Shown in pieces: positions 9,101 through 16,424 of a stretch of 64,000 nt of DNA. This DNA comes from CBDCYS01 sp965226245 (GTDB lineage: Bacteria > Acidobacteriota > Terriglobia > Bryobacterales > UBA6623). The DNA is taken from the NCBI GenBank assembly GCA_965226245.1, contig CBDDCL010000015.1:5084001-5148000 (forward strand). Direction: 5' to 3'. Positions within the stretch are counted from its first letter, which is position 1. Each line of letters opens with the position of its first letter. Made by a program: the position numbers and the translations under genes. The notes under the pieces are model-generated. The model ran no database searches. It was not told the origin of the DNA and saw only the letters and a program-made list of their open reading frames with translations.

Positions 9101-9275
9101 GGACATGGCGGTCGGGGAGACGGCCAAGGTGCAATTCCGGGCCGAGTTCTTTAACGTGTTCAACACGCCGAACTTCCGCCAGCCGAACGCCGTGTTCGGC
9201 ACCGCTGGATTCGGCCGCGTGCTTTCCGCCCGCGCCGGGCGCGAGGTGCAGTTCGGGCTGAAGTTTTTGTTCTAA
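6105..9275 (+). CDS. TonB-dependent receptor with carboxypeptidase-regulatory-like N-terminal domain (Oar-like)
   Basis: 1056 residues. Order: signal peptide (MLAVFCLLLSAATAQ), a CarboxypepD_reg-like Ig fold (about 27-105, RGQVTDPSGGTVADAEVTA ... GYYVIPALSPSEYEI), a plug region (about 110-240, with the LPLNGRNFLELALLAPGV motif typical of acidobacterial Oar-like proteins), and an outer-membrane beta barrel ending in FGLKFLF with a C-terminal phenylalanine. The family is massively expanded in Acidobacteria and is thought to import or bind large substrates; the ligand here is unknown. Several ATGs lie close together at the start and no strong ribosome site separates them. There are no neighbours of related function, but a fragment of a second Oar-like gene survives at about 12074-12430. 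The stop codon overlaps a hairpin repeat unit. Confidence 0.93.
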   Translation: MNMRMVNMLAVFCLLLSAATAQKVDSLVRGQVTDPSGGTVADAEVTAKNVLTGMSRRVETNRQGYYVIPALSPSEYEIQVVASGFKKLRQTGIVLAVREQARVDVVLEVGEVNDEVTVSAELAMIELESSAVGSVIPNNYIVNLPLNGRNFLELALLAPGVSPSAQGSAGSARGRLAFQSNGLRESHNSYIYDGVYAVDPVLNSFTLTPPVDAIGEFRVHTSGTEAGFGRNAGGQVAVVLKQGVNRLHGSAYEFFRNDSLDARNFFDDPSRSRPKLHRNQFGFAVGGAIRPNSSFFFVDYEGLVERRAITQTTNVPTAAERAGDFSRSLLGPPTDFLTGQPFPNSQLPFQHPIGAGIASLYPLPNRQVFGQNFVAAPTQRNRNNKFDVRFDQSIGRDGSLTGRYSFGDSKLFEPFATGSAVLLPGYGNDVDERGQNLMIAETHALSTRWLNDFRFGFNRIGNRTFQQNINRSVNQSVGLPDFASRDRDLGLSSISVTGFSPLGDEVNNPQQSTVDSYQILDTASYAQGGHLLQFGFERRWISQDAFRDVLSRGLINFLGAYTQNPMADLLLGLPTFTGGAVSDNPQELRTGNTSFFVHDAWKLRRNLTLNLGLRYEYNTPAYDANDAAFVYDPSVFSVVPVGQNGVPRGGFADDRNNFAPRAGLAWSPFNSRRTVIRAGYGVHHNFSPLAPGQGIYFNPPLFNFQLFFPSQQGGPITVDNPWPARLQAPVPPSAFSYDRNLRTSYAQQWNFSFQGEINQEVIVEIGYHGTKGSKLLTARDINQPAPSPRFPNLRPLPFFLSIDQTESSADSIYHSLQTQLQCRFRGGLTGLFSYTWSKSIDNASNYFPSAVDNNFPQDSSNVAAERGLSSFDLRQRFSGSWVYELPLGPGHKVGGNLKGWQEAIMTGWMVNGVMTFQTGQPFTVGLPRELDNSNTGISFLGGAADRPNLIGNPVLGSRDPSRWFATEAFGLPAFGAFGNAGRNILSGPSLRNIDFSLLKDMAVGETAKVQFRAEFFNVFNTPNFRQPNAVFGTAGFGRVLSARAGREVQFGLKFLF

Positions 9276-9303
9276 CAGAGCCCCGAGCGCCAGCGAGTGG
9301 GTC
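9274..9303 (+). repeat. GNRA-type hairpin repeat unit (variant loop GCCA)
   Basis: It starts AACAGAGCCCC and continues GAGC-GCCA-GCGA-GTGGGT, overlapping the receptor stop codon. It belongs to the same dispersed family as the units at 11984, 16312, 27730, 35351, 39039 and 44695. It may serve as a 3' end structure for the receptor mRNA. Confidence 0.5.
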
Positions 9304-9340
9304 ATCACTTTCAATAAGCAAGACGCGGGAGTGGGCAACA

Positions 9341-10230
9341 TCACGCGGGACTCGCCGCGGAAGAGTCTGCCAGGCTTGGTTCGTCATTCCCAGCCCTGAG
9401 CAGGCTGACGAGGGTTTGCCCAGCTCGAGGTTTCAGCGGGCTCGCCACGGTCGAAACGAGGACATTCCCGGCCTCGCTGATTGCGAACAGCGGAAGCGCC
9501 GTTTCTCCATAGAGTTCCTGAAAGGCCGCATAGTCGAACTTTTCGGTGAGGCGAGTCGTTTTTAGACTTCCTCCTGTCTTGAAGAGTTCCGACAGACGAT
9601 CGTGAGTGGCTTCGGAGCCGAAGAGAAAGCGGCCATTCATATGTTCCCGCGCCGTCCCCTTGCGGCTGCCCGGTTCACCGTTGCCCGGAGGAACTTGATA
9701 GACCTCAGCCCGCCCGAAAATCTCCGCGAAGTGCAGAGCCGCCAGGGAATTCGCTTCATCGTTCGAGGTCAGCGCCAGCAGGCGGCTGATGCCGTAGAGA
9801 TCGATTTCATCGAGAACTGGCTCGGAGAGAATCCCGCCGTAATGGGCGGGCAGGCCAGCCAGCCGCGCGGCCCCTAGGTTGGCGCGATTGCTATCGACCA
9901 GCACAACGCGGATATTTTCACATTGGAGGGCTTGCGCCAGCGATCGTGCCCAGGAATGCGCCCCAACGATCAGCGCGCCCTGTGGGCTCGCCTGGGCGAG
10001 TTGCAATCGGCGAGCCACGGGAAAGGCTCCCAGGCCATAGATCGTCACGGTCCCGATGATCACGAAGAAAGTCACCGGGACGAGCCGCTCGGCTTGCGTG
10101 TACCCGGCTTCGATCAGGCGTGCCGCGAAAATCGACGAGATAGCCGCCGCCACAATTCCGCGGGGCGCCTCAGGGGCTACGGCATTTCGGGGATCTTCAG
10201 ATTCAGCTCTGTTCCGAGAATGCCCAGCCG
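9341..10230 (-). pseudogene. C-terminal remnant of a cation:proton antiporter with TrkA-N-like domain
   Basis: The readable part starts near 10170 with APRGIVAAAISSIFAARL, the last part of a CPA1/NhaP-type membrane domain, then a final helix (VTFFVIIGTVTIYGLGAF). A Rossmann-like nucleotide-binding region follows (GALIVGAHSWARSLAQAL ... VVLVDSNRANL). Whole antiporters of this type have some ten more helices upstream; here the frame runs into unrelated sequence and then the oppositely oriented remnant at 10284. The N-terminal two thirds are therefore missing. Its 3' half is undamaged, which points to a fairly recent deletion. A non-functional remnant is the best reading, though an expressed soluble fragment cannot be excluded. 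Confidence 0.7.
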
Positions 10231-10283
10231 ATCGATCATATTTTATGGTCGCGGGTAACCAGTTCTGCCGGCACAAACTTCAG

Positions 10284-10547
10284 GGCCGGCCTTCAGCAGC
10301 GGCAAAATCCCCGTTTTGATCGATGGCGGCTTCCGGCGTGGCACGGATATCTTGAAGGCGTTGGCGCTTGGCGCGGCCGCCGTTAGAGTGGCGCGTCCCT
10401 GCCTGTGGGGGCCTGGCCAGTTTCGGCCAAAGAGGCGTTGGGCGGGTGATTGAACTGCTTCGCACCGAATTAGCTCTCGATATGGGTATGTCAGGGGTTG
10501 CAAACATCACCGACATTGACCGACAATTAGTGCGTATCCATAAATAA
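10284..10547 (+). pseudogene. C-terminal remnant of an FMN-dependent alpha-hydroxy-acid oxidase/dehydrogenase
   Basis: The translation reads KIPVLIDGGFRRGTDILKAL, then ALGAAAVRVARPCLWG, the phosphate-binding end of the LldD/glycolate oxidase barrel. After one extra G in a GGGGG run (10406-10411) the frame continues as LASFGQRGVGRVIELLRTEL and ends GMSGVANITDIDRQLVRIHK with TAA at 10547. Only about 85 of some 380 residues remain. It abuts the antiporter remnant tail-away, so a deletion or recombination fused two gene pieces here. It supplies the sequence just before the Shine-Dalgarno site of the next gene. Confidence 0.75.
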
Positions 10548-10561
10548 GGAGGGCAGCCACG

Positions 10562-11398
10562 ATGTTGACCCGAAGAAATCTATTAGCAGGACTCGCCGCC
10601 GGCGGAACCGTGCTGGGCAACCGAGCTTCCGCGGCGGCCGCGCGGACGTTCGTCAGCGGTGAGCACCAGTACCCCATTCGCATGCGCAAGAGTGTCGAGA
10701 TACTCTACAAGTCTCCCGAAGGCCACCCCAATGCCCTCGAGGCAACCCCCGAGGGGCTCTGGGTTGGCGAGCAGATTTCCGATCGCGCCCACTTGCTGGA
10801 TTGGGAGACCGGCAAGGTGCCTACGGCGGCGGTTTTGACCTCGTACGATACCCAGTCATCGAACACCAGCGGTATCGCCTACGGCGGCGGGTTCGTTTGG
10901 ATGGGGGCGAACGGTCCCGGAAAGCTGCGCGACCGGCGTCCGCACGATGTCGAGAAGGGCGGCCGAATCGTCAAGCTCGATGCCAAGACAGGCAAGCACG
11001 TGAAGAACTACACCACTCCCAATGGAGGCGGTTTGCATGGCCTGTTGTGGCACGACGACTCGCTGTGGATTACGCAGTTTCGGCCGAACAAAACCTTGCG
11101 GTCGGACGCTGAGTTAAACGTCAAGAGCTCGTTCCCGGTACCGCTCGGCCGCTCGCACGGGCTGGGTTGGGACGGCGACGGCATCTGGAACATGTTCTCG
11201 AATGACTTCCGCGTCTTGAAGTTCGATCCCGTCAGCGGCCAGATCATCGAAGCGATCCAGCTCAACAGTGACGACCCGGACCCGCACGGCATGACCTGGT
11301 ACCAGGGGAACCTGTACTACTGTGACGCCGGGATCGCACCGGGGCACTCCAATAACAAGAGTGAATTCGCCGGATCGATCTGCCGCATTCATGTCTGA
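10562..11398 (+). CDS. Secreted SMP-30/Vgb-like beta-propeller protein
   Basis: 278 residues with a Tat-like signal (TRRNLLAGLAAGG, cleavage near NRASAAA). The body consists of repeated beta-propeller blades with the pattern GLWVGEQISDRAHLLDWETG, GIAYGGGFVWMGANG, GLHGLLWHDDSLWITQF, HGLGWDGDGIWNMFSN and DPHGMTWYQGNLYYCDAG. This resembles NHL/streptogramin-lyase-like propellers, a fold used for lactonases and for binding; no catalytic assignment is possible. AAGGAGGG lies 9 bases before the ATG. The TGA stop shares its A with the ATG of the tetrahaem cytochrome gene, so the two are translationally coupled and probably act together outside the cytoplasmic membrane. A paralogue with the same C-terminal blades is encoded at 16863-17663. 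Confidence 0.8.
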   Translation: MLTRRNLLAGLAAGGTVLGNRASAAAARTFVSGEHQYPIRMRKSVEILYKSPEGHPNALEATPEGLWVGEQISDRAHLLDWETGKVPTAAVLTSYDTQSSNTSGIAYGGGFVWMGANGPGKLRDRRPHDVEKGGRIVKLDAKTGKHVKNYTTPNGGGLHGLLWHDDSLWITQFRPNKTLRSDAELNVKSSFPVPLGRSHGLGWDGDGIWNMFSNDFRVLKFDPVSGQIIEAIQLNSDDPDPHGMTWYQGNLYYCDAGIAPGHSNNKSEFAGSICRIHV

Positions 11399-11973
11399 TG
11401 CGTCGGCGGTCCATCGGTGCGGGAATTGCCGTAGTATTGTTGTGCGCCGGAGCGGCTGTCTCCGGCAAGGAAGATTCGGGCAAAATCATGCGCCCCACCG
11501 ATGGCGCCGCCCTCGCTTCCGGCGAAGTTGACATCGTGGCCACCGCGCCGTCGGGGAAGCTCCAACTCGACGGCGTGCCAGTGGTTGCGGAAGAACCCTT
11601 CCCCAACGTTTTTCATGCCTCGGCGAAGGCTGACCCGGGCCAGCATACCTTGGCGCTGATTTGGGAGGGGGGCCGCAAGGAAGTGAATTTCTTTGTCGGC
11701 GAGAACCCGCCGGCGGAGTACAAGCCCTTCTCCCAGCACCCGCCATCGGCGGGCGTCGAGTGCACGCACTGTCACGGCGTCAGCCGCCGCGGCCGTTTCC
11801 GCTTCAAAGGCGGCTGTTTCGACTGTCACCAGAAAGAAGATTTCACGAAGGTTCATCCCCACCCGGTGCACATTCTTCAGGATTGCGGCATGTGCCACAA
11901 CGCCCACGGCTCGACCGTCAAGGCCCACCTGATCCTGGCAAAAGAGCTGGCCTGCAAGCAGTGTCATAACTGA
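11398..11973 (+). CDS. Secreted tetrahaem c-type cytochrome with N-terminal beta-sandwich
   Basis: 191 residues: signal peptide (RRSIGAGIAVVLLCAGAAVSG), then an Ig-like beta region (about 28-105, KIMRPTDGAALASGEVDIVA to KEVNFFVG), then a cytochrome domain with four CxxCH haem sites: CTHCH, CFDCH, CGMCH and CKQCH. Extra histidines (HPHPVH, HNAHG) could be distal ligands. The pattern fits the doubled-CXXCH class of multihaem electron carriers located in the periplasm or at the outer membrane. It overlaps the upstream propeller gene as TGATG, so they form a two-gene operon. Electron donor and acceptor are unknown; the propeller protein could be its partner. Directly after the stop lies a hairpin repeat. 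Confidence 0.87.
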   Translation: MRRRSIGAGIAVVLLCAGAAVSGKEDSGKIMRPTDGAALASGEVDIVATAPSGKLQLDGVPVVAEEPFPNVFHASAKADPGQHTLALIWEGGRKEVNFFVGENPPAEYKPFSQHPPSAGVECTHCHGVSRRGRFRFKGGCFDCHQKEDFTKVHPHPVHILQDCGMCHNAHGSTVKAHLILAKELACKQCHN

Positions 11974-11983
11974 ACAGAGCACG

Positions 11984-12014
11984 GAACAGAGCCCAGAGCG
12001 CAAGCGACGGGTAA
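11984..12014 (+). repeat. GNRA hairpin repeat unit (loop GCAA)
   Basis: AACAGAGCCCAGAGC-GCAA-GCGACGGGT, directly 3' of the cytochrome gene. A partial extra copy of GAACAGAGC precedes it at about 11972. Same family as 9274-9303. Confidence 0.5.
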
Positions 12015-12073
12015 GACCACAAGCGGCCGGCAGGCTTCCGGGACCCAGGCCAAACGGCAGCTCGATCATTTAG

Positions 12074-12430
12074 CTAGTGACGATACGCTGGCGAGTATCG
12101 TTCGGGGCAAGAAGTCTCTCGACTGCGGCGGTGCGTCGTGTTGCTGCCACGATCGCATGAAAAGCAGGAAATGTCCTGCGGCGCGCCGTTGTCGCCGCCG
12201 ACGAACTGTTGGGTCGTCTGGCTGATACCGTGCGAGCAGGTGCAGGCCGTCGTAATCGAGTAGCCTCGTGCGAAGCGTTTCGTCAATGTCGCTTTGAAAC
12301 CGTGGTACGAAGAGTGAGCTCCGGCCGTACGATAGGTGATGCCTTGAGCGACGAGAAGAAGCGGCGGCGTTGCCGCTTTGGTCGAGGCCACTGTAGCGTG
12401 CGAGTGCAGTTCGTGGAAGGTGACCATCGG
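12074..12430 (-). pseudogene. Fragment of a second Oar-like TonB-dependent receptor
   Basis: On the minus strand the translation contains ITYRTAGAHSSYHGFKATLT, KRFARGYSITTACTCSHGIS and QTTQQFVGGDNGAPQDI, the signature of the barrel region of acidobacterial Oar-like receptors (usual form: SSYHGFQATLTKRFARGYS, then YTYSHAIS). Both ends run into unrelated sequence. About 110 residues of a protein of roughly 1100 remain. The rest of 11974-12628 holds a hairpin repeat and one copy of a 75-bp direct repeat. Confidence 0.65.
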
Positions 12431-12435
12431 GCAGG

Positions 12436-12510
12436 GAACTTGCCGCTTACTCAGACCGGAGCTAAGATGACTAATGAAACCAGCCAGGTGAGAGCACCCT
12501 GGACTCAGCG
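12436..12510 (+). repeat. 75-bp direct repeat, copy 1
   Basis: It begins GAACTTGCCGCTTACTCAGA and matches 14521-14595 at about 69 of 75 positions in the same orientation. The two copies bracket the TIGR03437 gene. It has no coding role that I can support. Confidence 0.7.
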
Positions 12511-12628
12511 TGGTCCGAGTTTCTTGCATTTGCGCGCCGCAACCTGAATCGGTGATCGCCGCTCACTCGCTGGGCGAAAAGCCGCACGGTAGCCCCTGTT
12601 CGGCCCCCAATAATTCAGAGGAGCGACA

Positions 12629-14329
12629 ATGAGCCGCGCATTCGTGAGCGTATTCATCATCTTCATCGTCGGCAGCCTGGCGGCTACGGCCCAAACAGAC
12701 CCGCCGAACCCCGCTATTGCGCCATTTGGGATCGTCCACGGGGCATCGAACGGCCTCGGGCTTACGACGGAGCTGGCGCGCGGCGGCATTTTTCTCGTCC
12801 GCGGCGCGTGGCTTGGATCCGGCGATCTGGTCCTCGCGGAACCGCCTTTCCAGCCGGAACTAGCCGGCTCGCGGATTGAAATCCGCTGGATGGAAAGCGG
12901 CATGGTGTACAGCGCGAAGATGATCCATGCCTGGAACTTTCAGCTCGCGGGCATCCTGCCGTTCGAAACACCCGCCGGTCCCGCTCAAGTAACGGCTGTT
13001 TACGAGGATCGGCGCGGCACGCCGGTCGAAATCCTCGTCGTCGATTCCTTGCCGGGCTTGTTTGCCGTCAGCCAGCAAGGCTTCGGCCCTGGTGTGATCC
13101 AAAATTTCATCTCGCCGGCCGAGCAGCCGCTCAACACACTCACAAACCCCGCCAAGCCCGGCCAGTACATCATCCTGTGGGGCACGGGTTTGGGCGGGGT
13201 TTCCGCTGGCGCCGGCGCGCGTGTGATGATTGGGGACACGCCTCTCAAGCCGCACTACGCAGGCCCCGCTCCAGGATTGCCGGGCGTCGATCAATTCAAC
13301 GTAGTCTTGCCCGATAGCGAGGAGTTGCCCAGGGGCTGCTACGTCCCCGTCTCGGTCTCCGCCGCCGGACGATCGAGTGGCCGAGTCAGCGTATCGATCG
13401 CCGAGAGTGCGGGCGCATGCGATCACCCCTGGCAACTGCCGCCCGAAACGCTTGAGGCTCTCGACGCCGGCGGGCGCATCAAGACCCTCGAAGTTTCGGT
13501 CCGCGACAACGATTTTCTGTTCCCGCCGGACGTCCCGCAACAGCTGCCCAGGCGTTCGCTGACGGCGTTCGCCAATTTCGAACTGGCCAATGCTTCGGGT
13601 GTGGCCTTGCGCAGCCCCGATTTGAACTCCCCCTTCGGAGGCGCGCTGGCGTGGTGCGGTTCGATCCCACGGGGCATCACCGTCGGGGGCATCATCGGCC
13701 CCTTCCAGCCCCTGCCCCAACCGCCGCCGCCGCCGAATCCGGCTTTGGTCCCGGCGGACGCGGGTGAGGCGCTCGAGTTCCTCGGGCCTGACGGCCGCAG
13801 GTTCGAACTGCGGCGGGCCTCGCCGCGCGACGGACCCGGGGGGCCGAACCTTTTCGATCCCTACCAGTTCACTCAACTGGGAATCTCAGACCTGCTCGTT
13901 CCCGGCTCTTGGCTGCTGCAAGCTCCAGGCGGCGCCGACACCGGGGCCTTCAGCGCAGCGGTCGAATTGCCCCCCCTGCCCGCGGTGGCCGCTCCCGCCT
14001 CGATCGATTTCAGCCGGGACATAACCATCGAATGGGCAAGCGGAACGTATGAACCGGACGACAGCGTGCGTCTGCTGGTCGGCGTCTACGTCCCGGATGA
14101 AAGCGACCCTTCACGCAGCATTTTTCAGGGAGCGTCGTGCAGCGTTCCCGCGATCGAAGGCGGCATGACCATTCGGGCTGCGTCGTTCGCCAGCCTGCCG
14201 GCTACCATCGATGGCATGGCCGTTTGGCAATTTTCGTTGCACGCTCCCAGAGATCTCGTCATCCCGCAACTCGATCACTCCGAACTGTCGTTCCGTATTT
14301 CGCGCGCGCGGATGCTTCCGATCGAGTGA
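12629..14329 (+). CDS. Secreted TIGR03437-type protein (Solibacter-type domain)
   Basis: 566 residues with a signal peptide (FVSVFIIFIVGSLAATAQ). Residues about 25-265 carry the acidobacterial TIGR03437 pattern: IAPFGIVHGASNGLG, FGPGVIQNF, NPAKPGQYIILWGTGLGGV, HYAGPAPGLPGVDQFNVVLP and GCYVPVSVSA. The C-terminal 300 residues form further beta-rich regions with a proline-rich linker (QPLPQPPPPPNP). The family is secreted, and its biochemical role is unknown. GAGGAG lies 6-10 bases before the ATG. The gene is monocistronic and lies between two 75-bp direct repeats, which suggests it may have been moved or duplicated as a unit. TIGR03437 is one of the best taxonomic markers in this window. Confidence 0.85.
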   Translation: MSRAFVSVFIIFIVGSLAATAQTDPPNPAIAPFGIVHGASNGLGLTTELARGGIFLVRGAWLGSGDLVLAEPPFQPELAGSRIEIRWMESGMVYSAKMIHAWNFQLAGILPFETPAGPAQVTAVYEDRRGTPVEILVVDSLPGLFAVSQQGFGPGVIQNFISPAEQPLNTLTNPAKPGQYIILWGTGLGGVSAGAGARVMIGDTPLKPHYAGPAPGLPGVDQFNVVLPDSEELPRGCYVPVSVSAAGRSSGRVSVSIAESAGACDHPWQLPPETLEALDAGGRIKTLEVSVRDNDFLFPPDVPQQLPRRSLTAFANFELANASGVALRSPDLNSPFGGALAWCGSIPRGITVGGIIGPFQPLPQPPPPPNPALVPADAGEALEFLGPDGRRFELRRASPRDGPGGPNLFDPYQFTQLGISDLLVPGSWLLQAPGGADTGAFSAAVELPPLPAVAAPASIDFSRDITIEWASGTYEPDDSVRLLVGVYVPDESDPSRSIFQGASCSVPAIEGGMTIRAASFASLPATIDGMAVWQFSLHAPRDLVIPQLDHSELSFRISRARMLPIE

Positions 14330-14749
14330 ATGACTCGGCCGCAGCTGGCGGCACGGCGCCCTGCCTGCGACAATCCGGCCCGCGGGAAACCTGATTCCGG
14401 TCCCGAACGGCCAATCAGCATGGAGAGTCCCATTTCACCCGTGCCCGGGTTGGGCGCTCGCGGGCTACTGTGCGCTTGCCCAGCCGGCCATGTCCAACGG
14501 CGGCGGCGCCATGCGGCAGCGAACTTGCCGCTTACTCAAACCGGAGCTAAGATGACTAATGAACCCAGCCAGGTGAGAGTACCTTGGATTCAGCGCACTC
14601 GCCGTGAGACCTCGATCTGATTGGCGGTCCGTGCTTTAGACGCAACCGCAAAGGTTGGATGGGCCGGCTCGGGCGCGACACGTGATTGGACGTTGCCACG
14701 CGTCTTTATCCAGGAACGATTTCCTCGCGGAAGGGTTGGAGGTGAAGCC
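14330..14749. other. Intergenic region with second 75-bp repeat, pdxS leader
   Basis: Apart from the repeat at 14521-14595 I see no gene. The frame upstream of pdxS is open to 14621 but shows no family similarity, and a strong GGAGG site marks the ATG at 14750. No riboswitch-like structure was recognised. Confidence 0.4.
14521..14595 (+). repeat. 75-bp direct repeat, copy 2
   Basis: Same orientation as 12436-12510, with about six mismatches, including the block GAGCTAAGATGACTAATGAA, which is identical in both. The copies are 2085 bp apart. Confidence 0.7.
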
Positions 14750-15634
14750 ATGTATTTAACTGATGAGTTTCGGCTGAAGATTGGGTTGGCGGAAATGCTC
14801 AAAGGCGGCGTCATCATGGACGTCACCAACGCCGAGCAAGCTGTCATCGCGGAAAAAGCGGGTGCGACAGCAGTGATGGCGCTCGAGCGCGTCCCGGCCG
14901 ACATCCGCAAGGAGGGCGGCGTCGCGCGCATGGCCGCCATTTCGGTGATGCGGGGGATCATGAAGGCCGTCAGCATTCCGGTCATGGCCAAGGTCCGCAT
15001 CGGGCATTTTGTCGAAGCGCAAATCCTCGCCGCACTCAAGGTTGACTACATCGACGAAAGCGAAGTCCTCACTCCGGCGGACGAGGAACACCACGTCGAC
15101 AAGCGCGGCTTCAAGATTCCTTTCGTCTGCGGCGCCCGTAACTTAGGAGAAGCTCTTCGCCGCATCGGCGAAGGAGCTGCCATGATTCGTACCAAGGGCG
15201 AGGCCGGATCGGGCAACATCGTCGAAGCGGTGCGGCACATGCGGACCATCCAAAAAGAGATGAAGCAGTTGACGGTCAAGTCGAAGGAAGAGCTGCCGGC
15301 GGCGGCCAAAGATCTTCAAGCGCCGCTCGAGCTGGTGGAATACGTGGCCGGGAGCGGTAAGCTGCCCGTGCCGAACTTTTCCGCCGGAGGGATCGCGACT
15401 CCCGCCGACGCGTCCTTGGTCATGCACCTCGGGGCTGAGGCTGTGTTTGTCGGCTCCGGCATTTTTAAGTCCGAAGACCCCGATCGCCGCGCCCGCGCGA
15501 TTGTCAAGGCCGCGACGTATTACAACGATCCCGAGCAGTTGCTGGCGGCCTGCGAGGAGTTGGGCGAACCCATGCGCGGGCTCGACATCGCGCAGCTCGA
15601 TGAAGCTGAACTTCTCCAAACCCGTGGCTGGTAA
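14750..15634 (+). CDS. pdxS: Pyridoxal 5'-phosphate synthase, PdxS lyase subunit
   Basis: 294 residues, the family's normal length. It is the TIM-barrel synthase subunit that makes PLP from ribose 5-phosphate, glyceraldehyde 3-phosphate and ammonia delivered by PdxT. Visible landmarks: GGVIMDVTNAEQAVIAEKAG, VMALERVPADIR, VMAKVRIGHFVEAQIL (with the lysine of VMAKVR), DYIDESEVLTPADEEHH, PFVCGARNLGEALRRI and TKGEAGSGN. I chose the ATG at 14750 (MYLTDEFRLK) with GGAGG nine bases upstream. pdxT follows with a 35-base overlap, giving the canonical DXP-independent vitamin B6 operon in the cytoplasm. Confidence 0.97.
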   Translation: MYLTDEFRLKIGLAEMLKGGVIMDVTNAEQAVIAEKAGATAVMALERVPADIRKEGGVARMAAISVMRGIMKAVSIPVMAKVRIGHFVEAQILAALKVDYIDESEVLTPADEEHHVDKRGFKIPFVCGARNLGEALRRIGEGAAMIRTKGEAGSGNIVEAVRHMRTIQKEMKQLTVKSKEELPAAAKDLQAPLELVEYVAGSGKLPVPNFSAGGIATPADASLVMHLGAEAVFVGSGIFKSEDPDRRARAIVKAATYYNDPEQLLAACEELGEPMRGLDIAQLDEAELLQTRGW

Positions 15635-16256
15635 CGGCGCGGGGACACGCCCGTCCGGCCTGTCCGCAATCAAGGTGGGCATTCTCGCTCTGCAGGGCGA
15701 CTTCGAGGCCCACGGCCGGGTCGTCGAGGAACTCGGGGCCCAGCCCGTGTATGTCCGCCATGAGCAAGAGCTGCGTGATCTTGACGGGCTCATCATTCCC
15801 GGCGGGGAAACCACGACGATGCTGAAGCTGCTCCAGGACGAGGGGCTCTTCGGCCCGATCATGCAATTCGCTGACCGTCACCCGGTGATGGGTACCTGCG
15901 CCGGCTCGATTCTCATGGCGAAGGAAGTGATGTCTCCGGCTCAAAACAGTTTCGGTTTGATGGATCTGACGGTCGAGCGCAATGCTTACGGCAGGCAGGC
16001 CGACAGCTCCATCCGGTCCGTCGAGCCGAGCCCTGAATTCGCGGAACGGACCGAACCCGGCAGACTCGAGGCAGTCTTCATTCGAGCGCCGATCATTCGC
16101 CACGTCGGAGAGGCGGCGACCGTATTGCTCAGGGACGGTGCGAATCCCATTCTGGTCGAGCAAGGGCGGCATCTGGCAGTGACGTTTCATCCTGAGTTGT
16201 CAAAAGATCGCCGGCTGCATGTACTCTTTCTCGATAAAATCCGATCCTCGGGATAG
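15600..16256 (+). CDS. pdxT: Pyridoxal 5'-phosphate synthase, PdxT glutaminase subunit
   Basis: A class I glutamine amidotransferase of about 218 residues that hydrolyses glutamine and passes ammonia to PdxS. It has KVGILALQGDFEAH, IIPGGETTTM, the nucleophile elbow GTCAGS and the His-Glu dyad in TFHPELS. The only ATG near the family start is at 15600, inside the end of pdxS, giving an N-terminal tail of about 24 residues. A GTG at 15675 (start at GILALQGDF) would match the family length better but has no ribosome site of its own. In either case the overlap implies translational coupling with pdxS. Confidence 0.95.
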   Translation: MKLNFSKPVAGNGAGTRPSGLSAIKVGILALQGDFEAHGRVVEELGAQPVYVRHEQELRDLDGLIIPGGETTTMLKLLQDEGLFGPIMQFADRHPVMGTCAGSILMAKEVMSPAQNSFGLMDLTVERNAYGRQADSSIRSVEPSPEFAERTEPGRLEAVFIRAPIIRHVGEAATVLLRDGANPILVEQGRHLAVTFHPELSKDRRLHVLFLDKIRSSG

Positions 16257-16263
16257 TACTTCT

Positions 16264-16363
16264 ATTGTGAAATTCTTGCGGAACGCGGCGGAAAATTCGG
16301 GAGCCAGATTCGGAGCCCCGACCGTGAGGGAGGGGTTTCCCGCTTCGACGCGCCTCATCCGGC
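16264..16363 (+). repeat. Interspersed repeat with GNRA hairpin (loop GTGA)
   Basis: A 100-bp block closely matches 27685-27782. Both contain AATTCGGGAGCCAGATTCGG followed by a hairpin: CCCC-GA-CC-GTGA-GG-GA-GGGG (core 16312-16337). It is intergenic, 3' of pdxT. Confidence 0.7.
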
Positions 16364-16424
16364 ATCGGCCCCACGCTCTCCGTTTGGCTGCGGCCGGTCC
16401 GCGTTAGGAACCTTATTCGTGCAA

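Noticed and set aside
12860..13876. Long minus-strand open frame opposite the TIGR03437 gene
   Set aside because: Arg/Gly/Asp-rich composition expected of an antisense shadow; the plus-strand gene has a signal peptide and family motifs.
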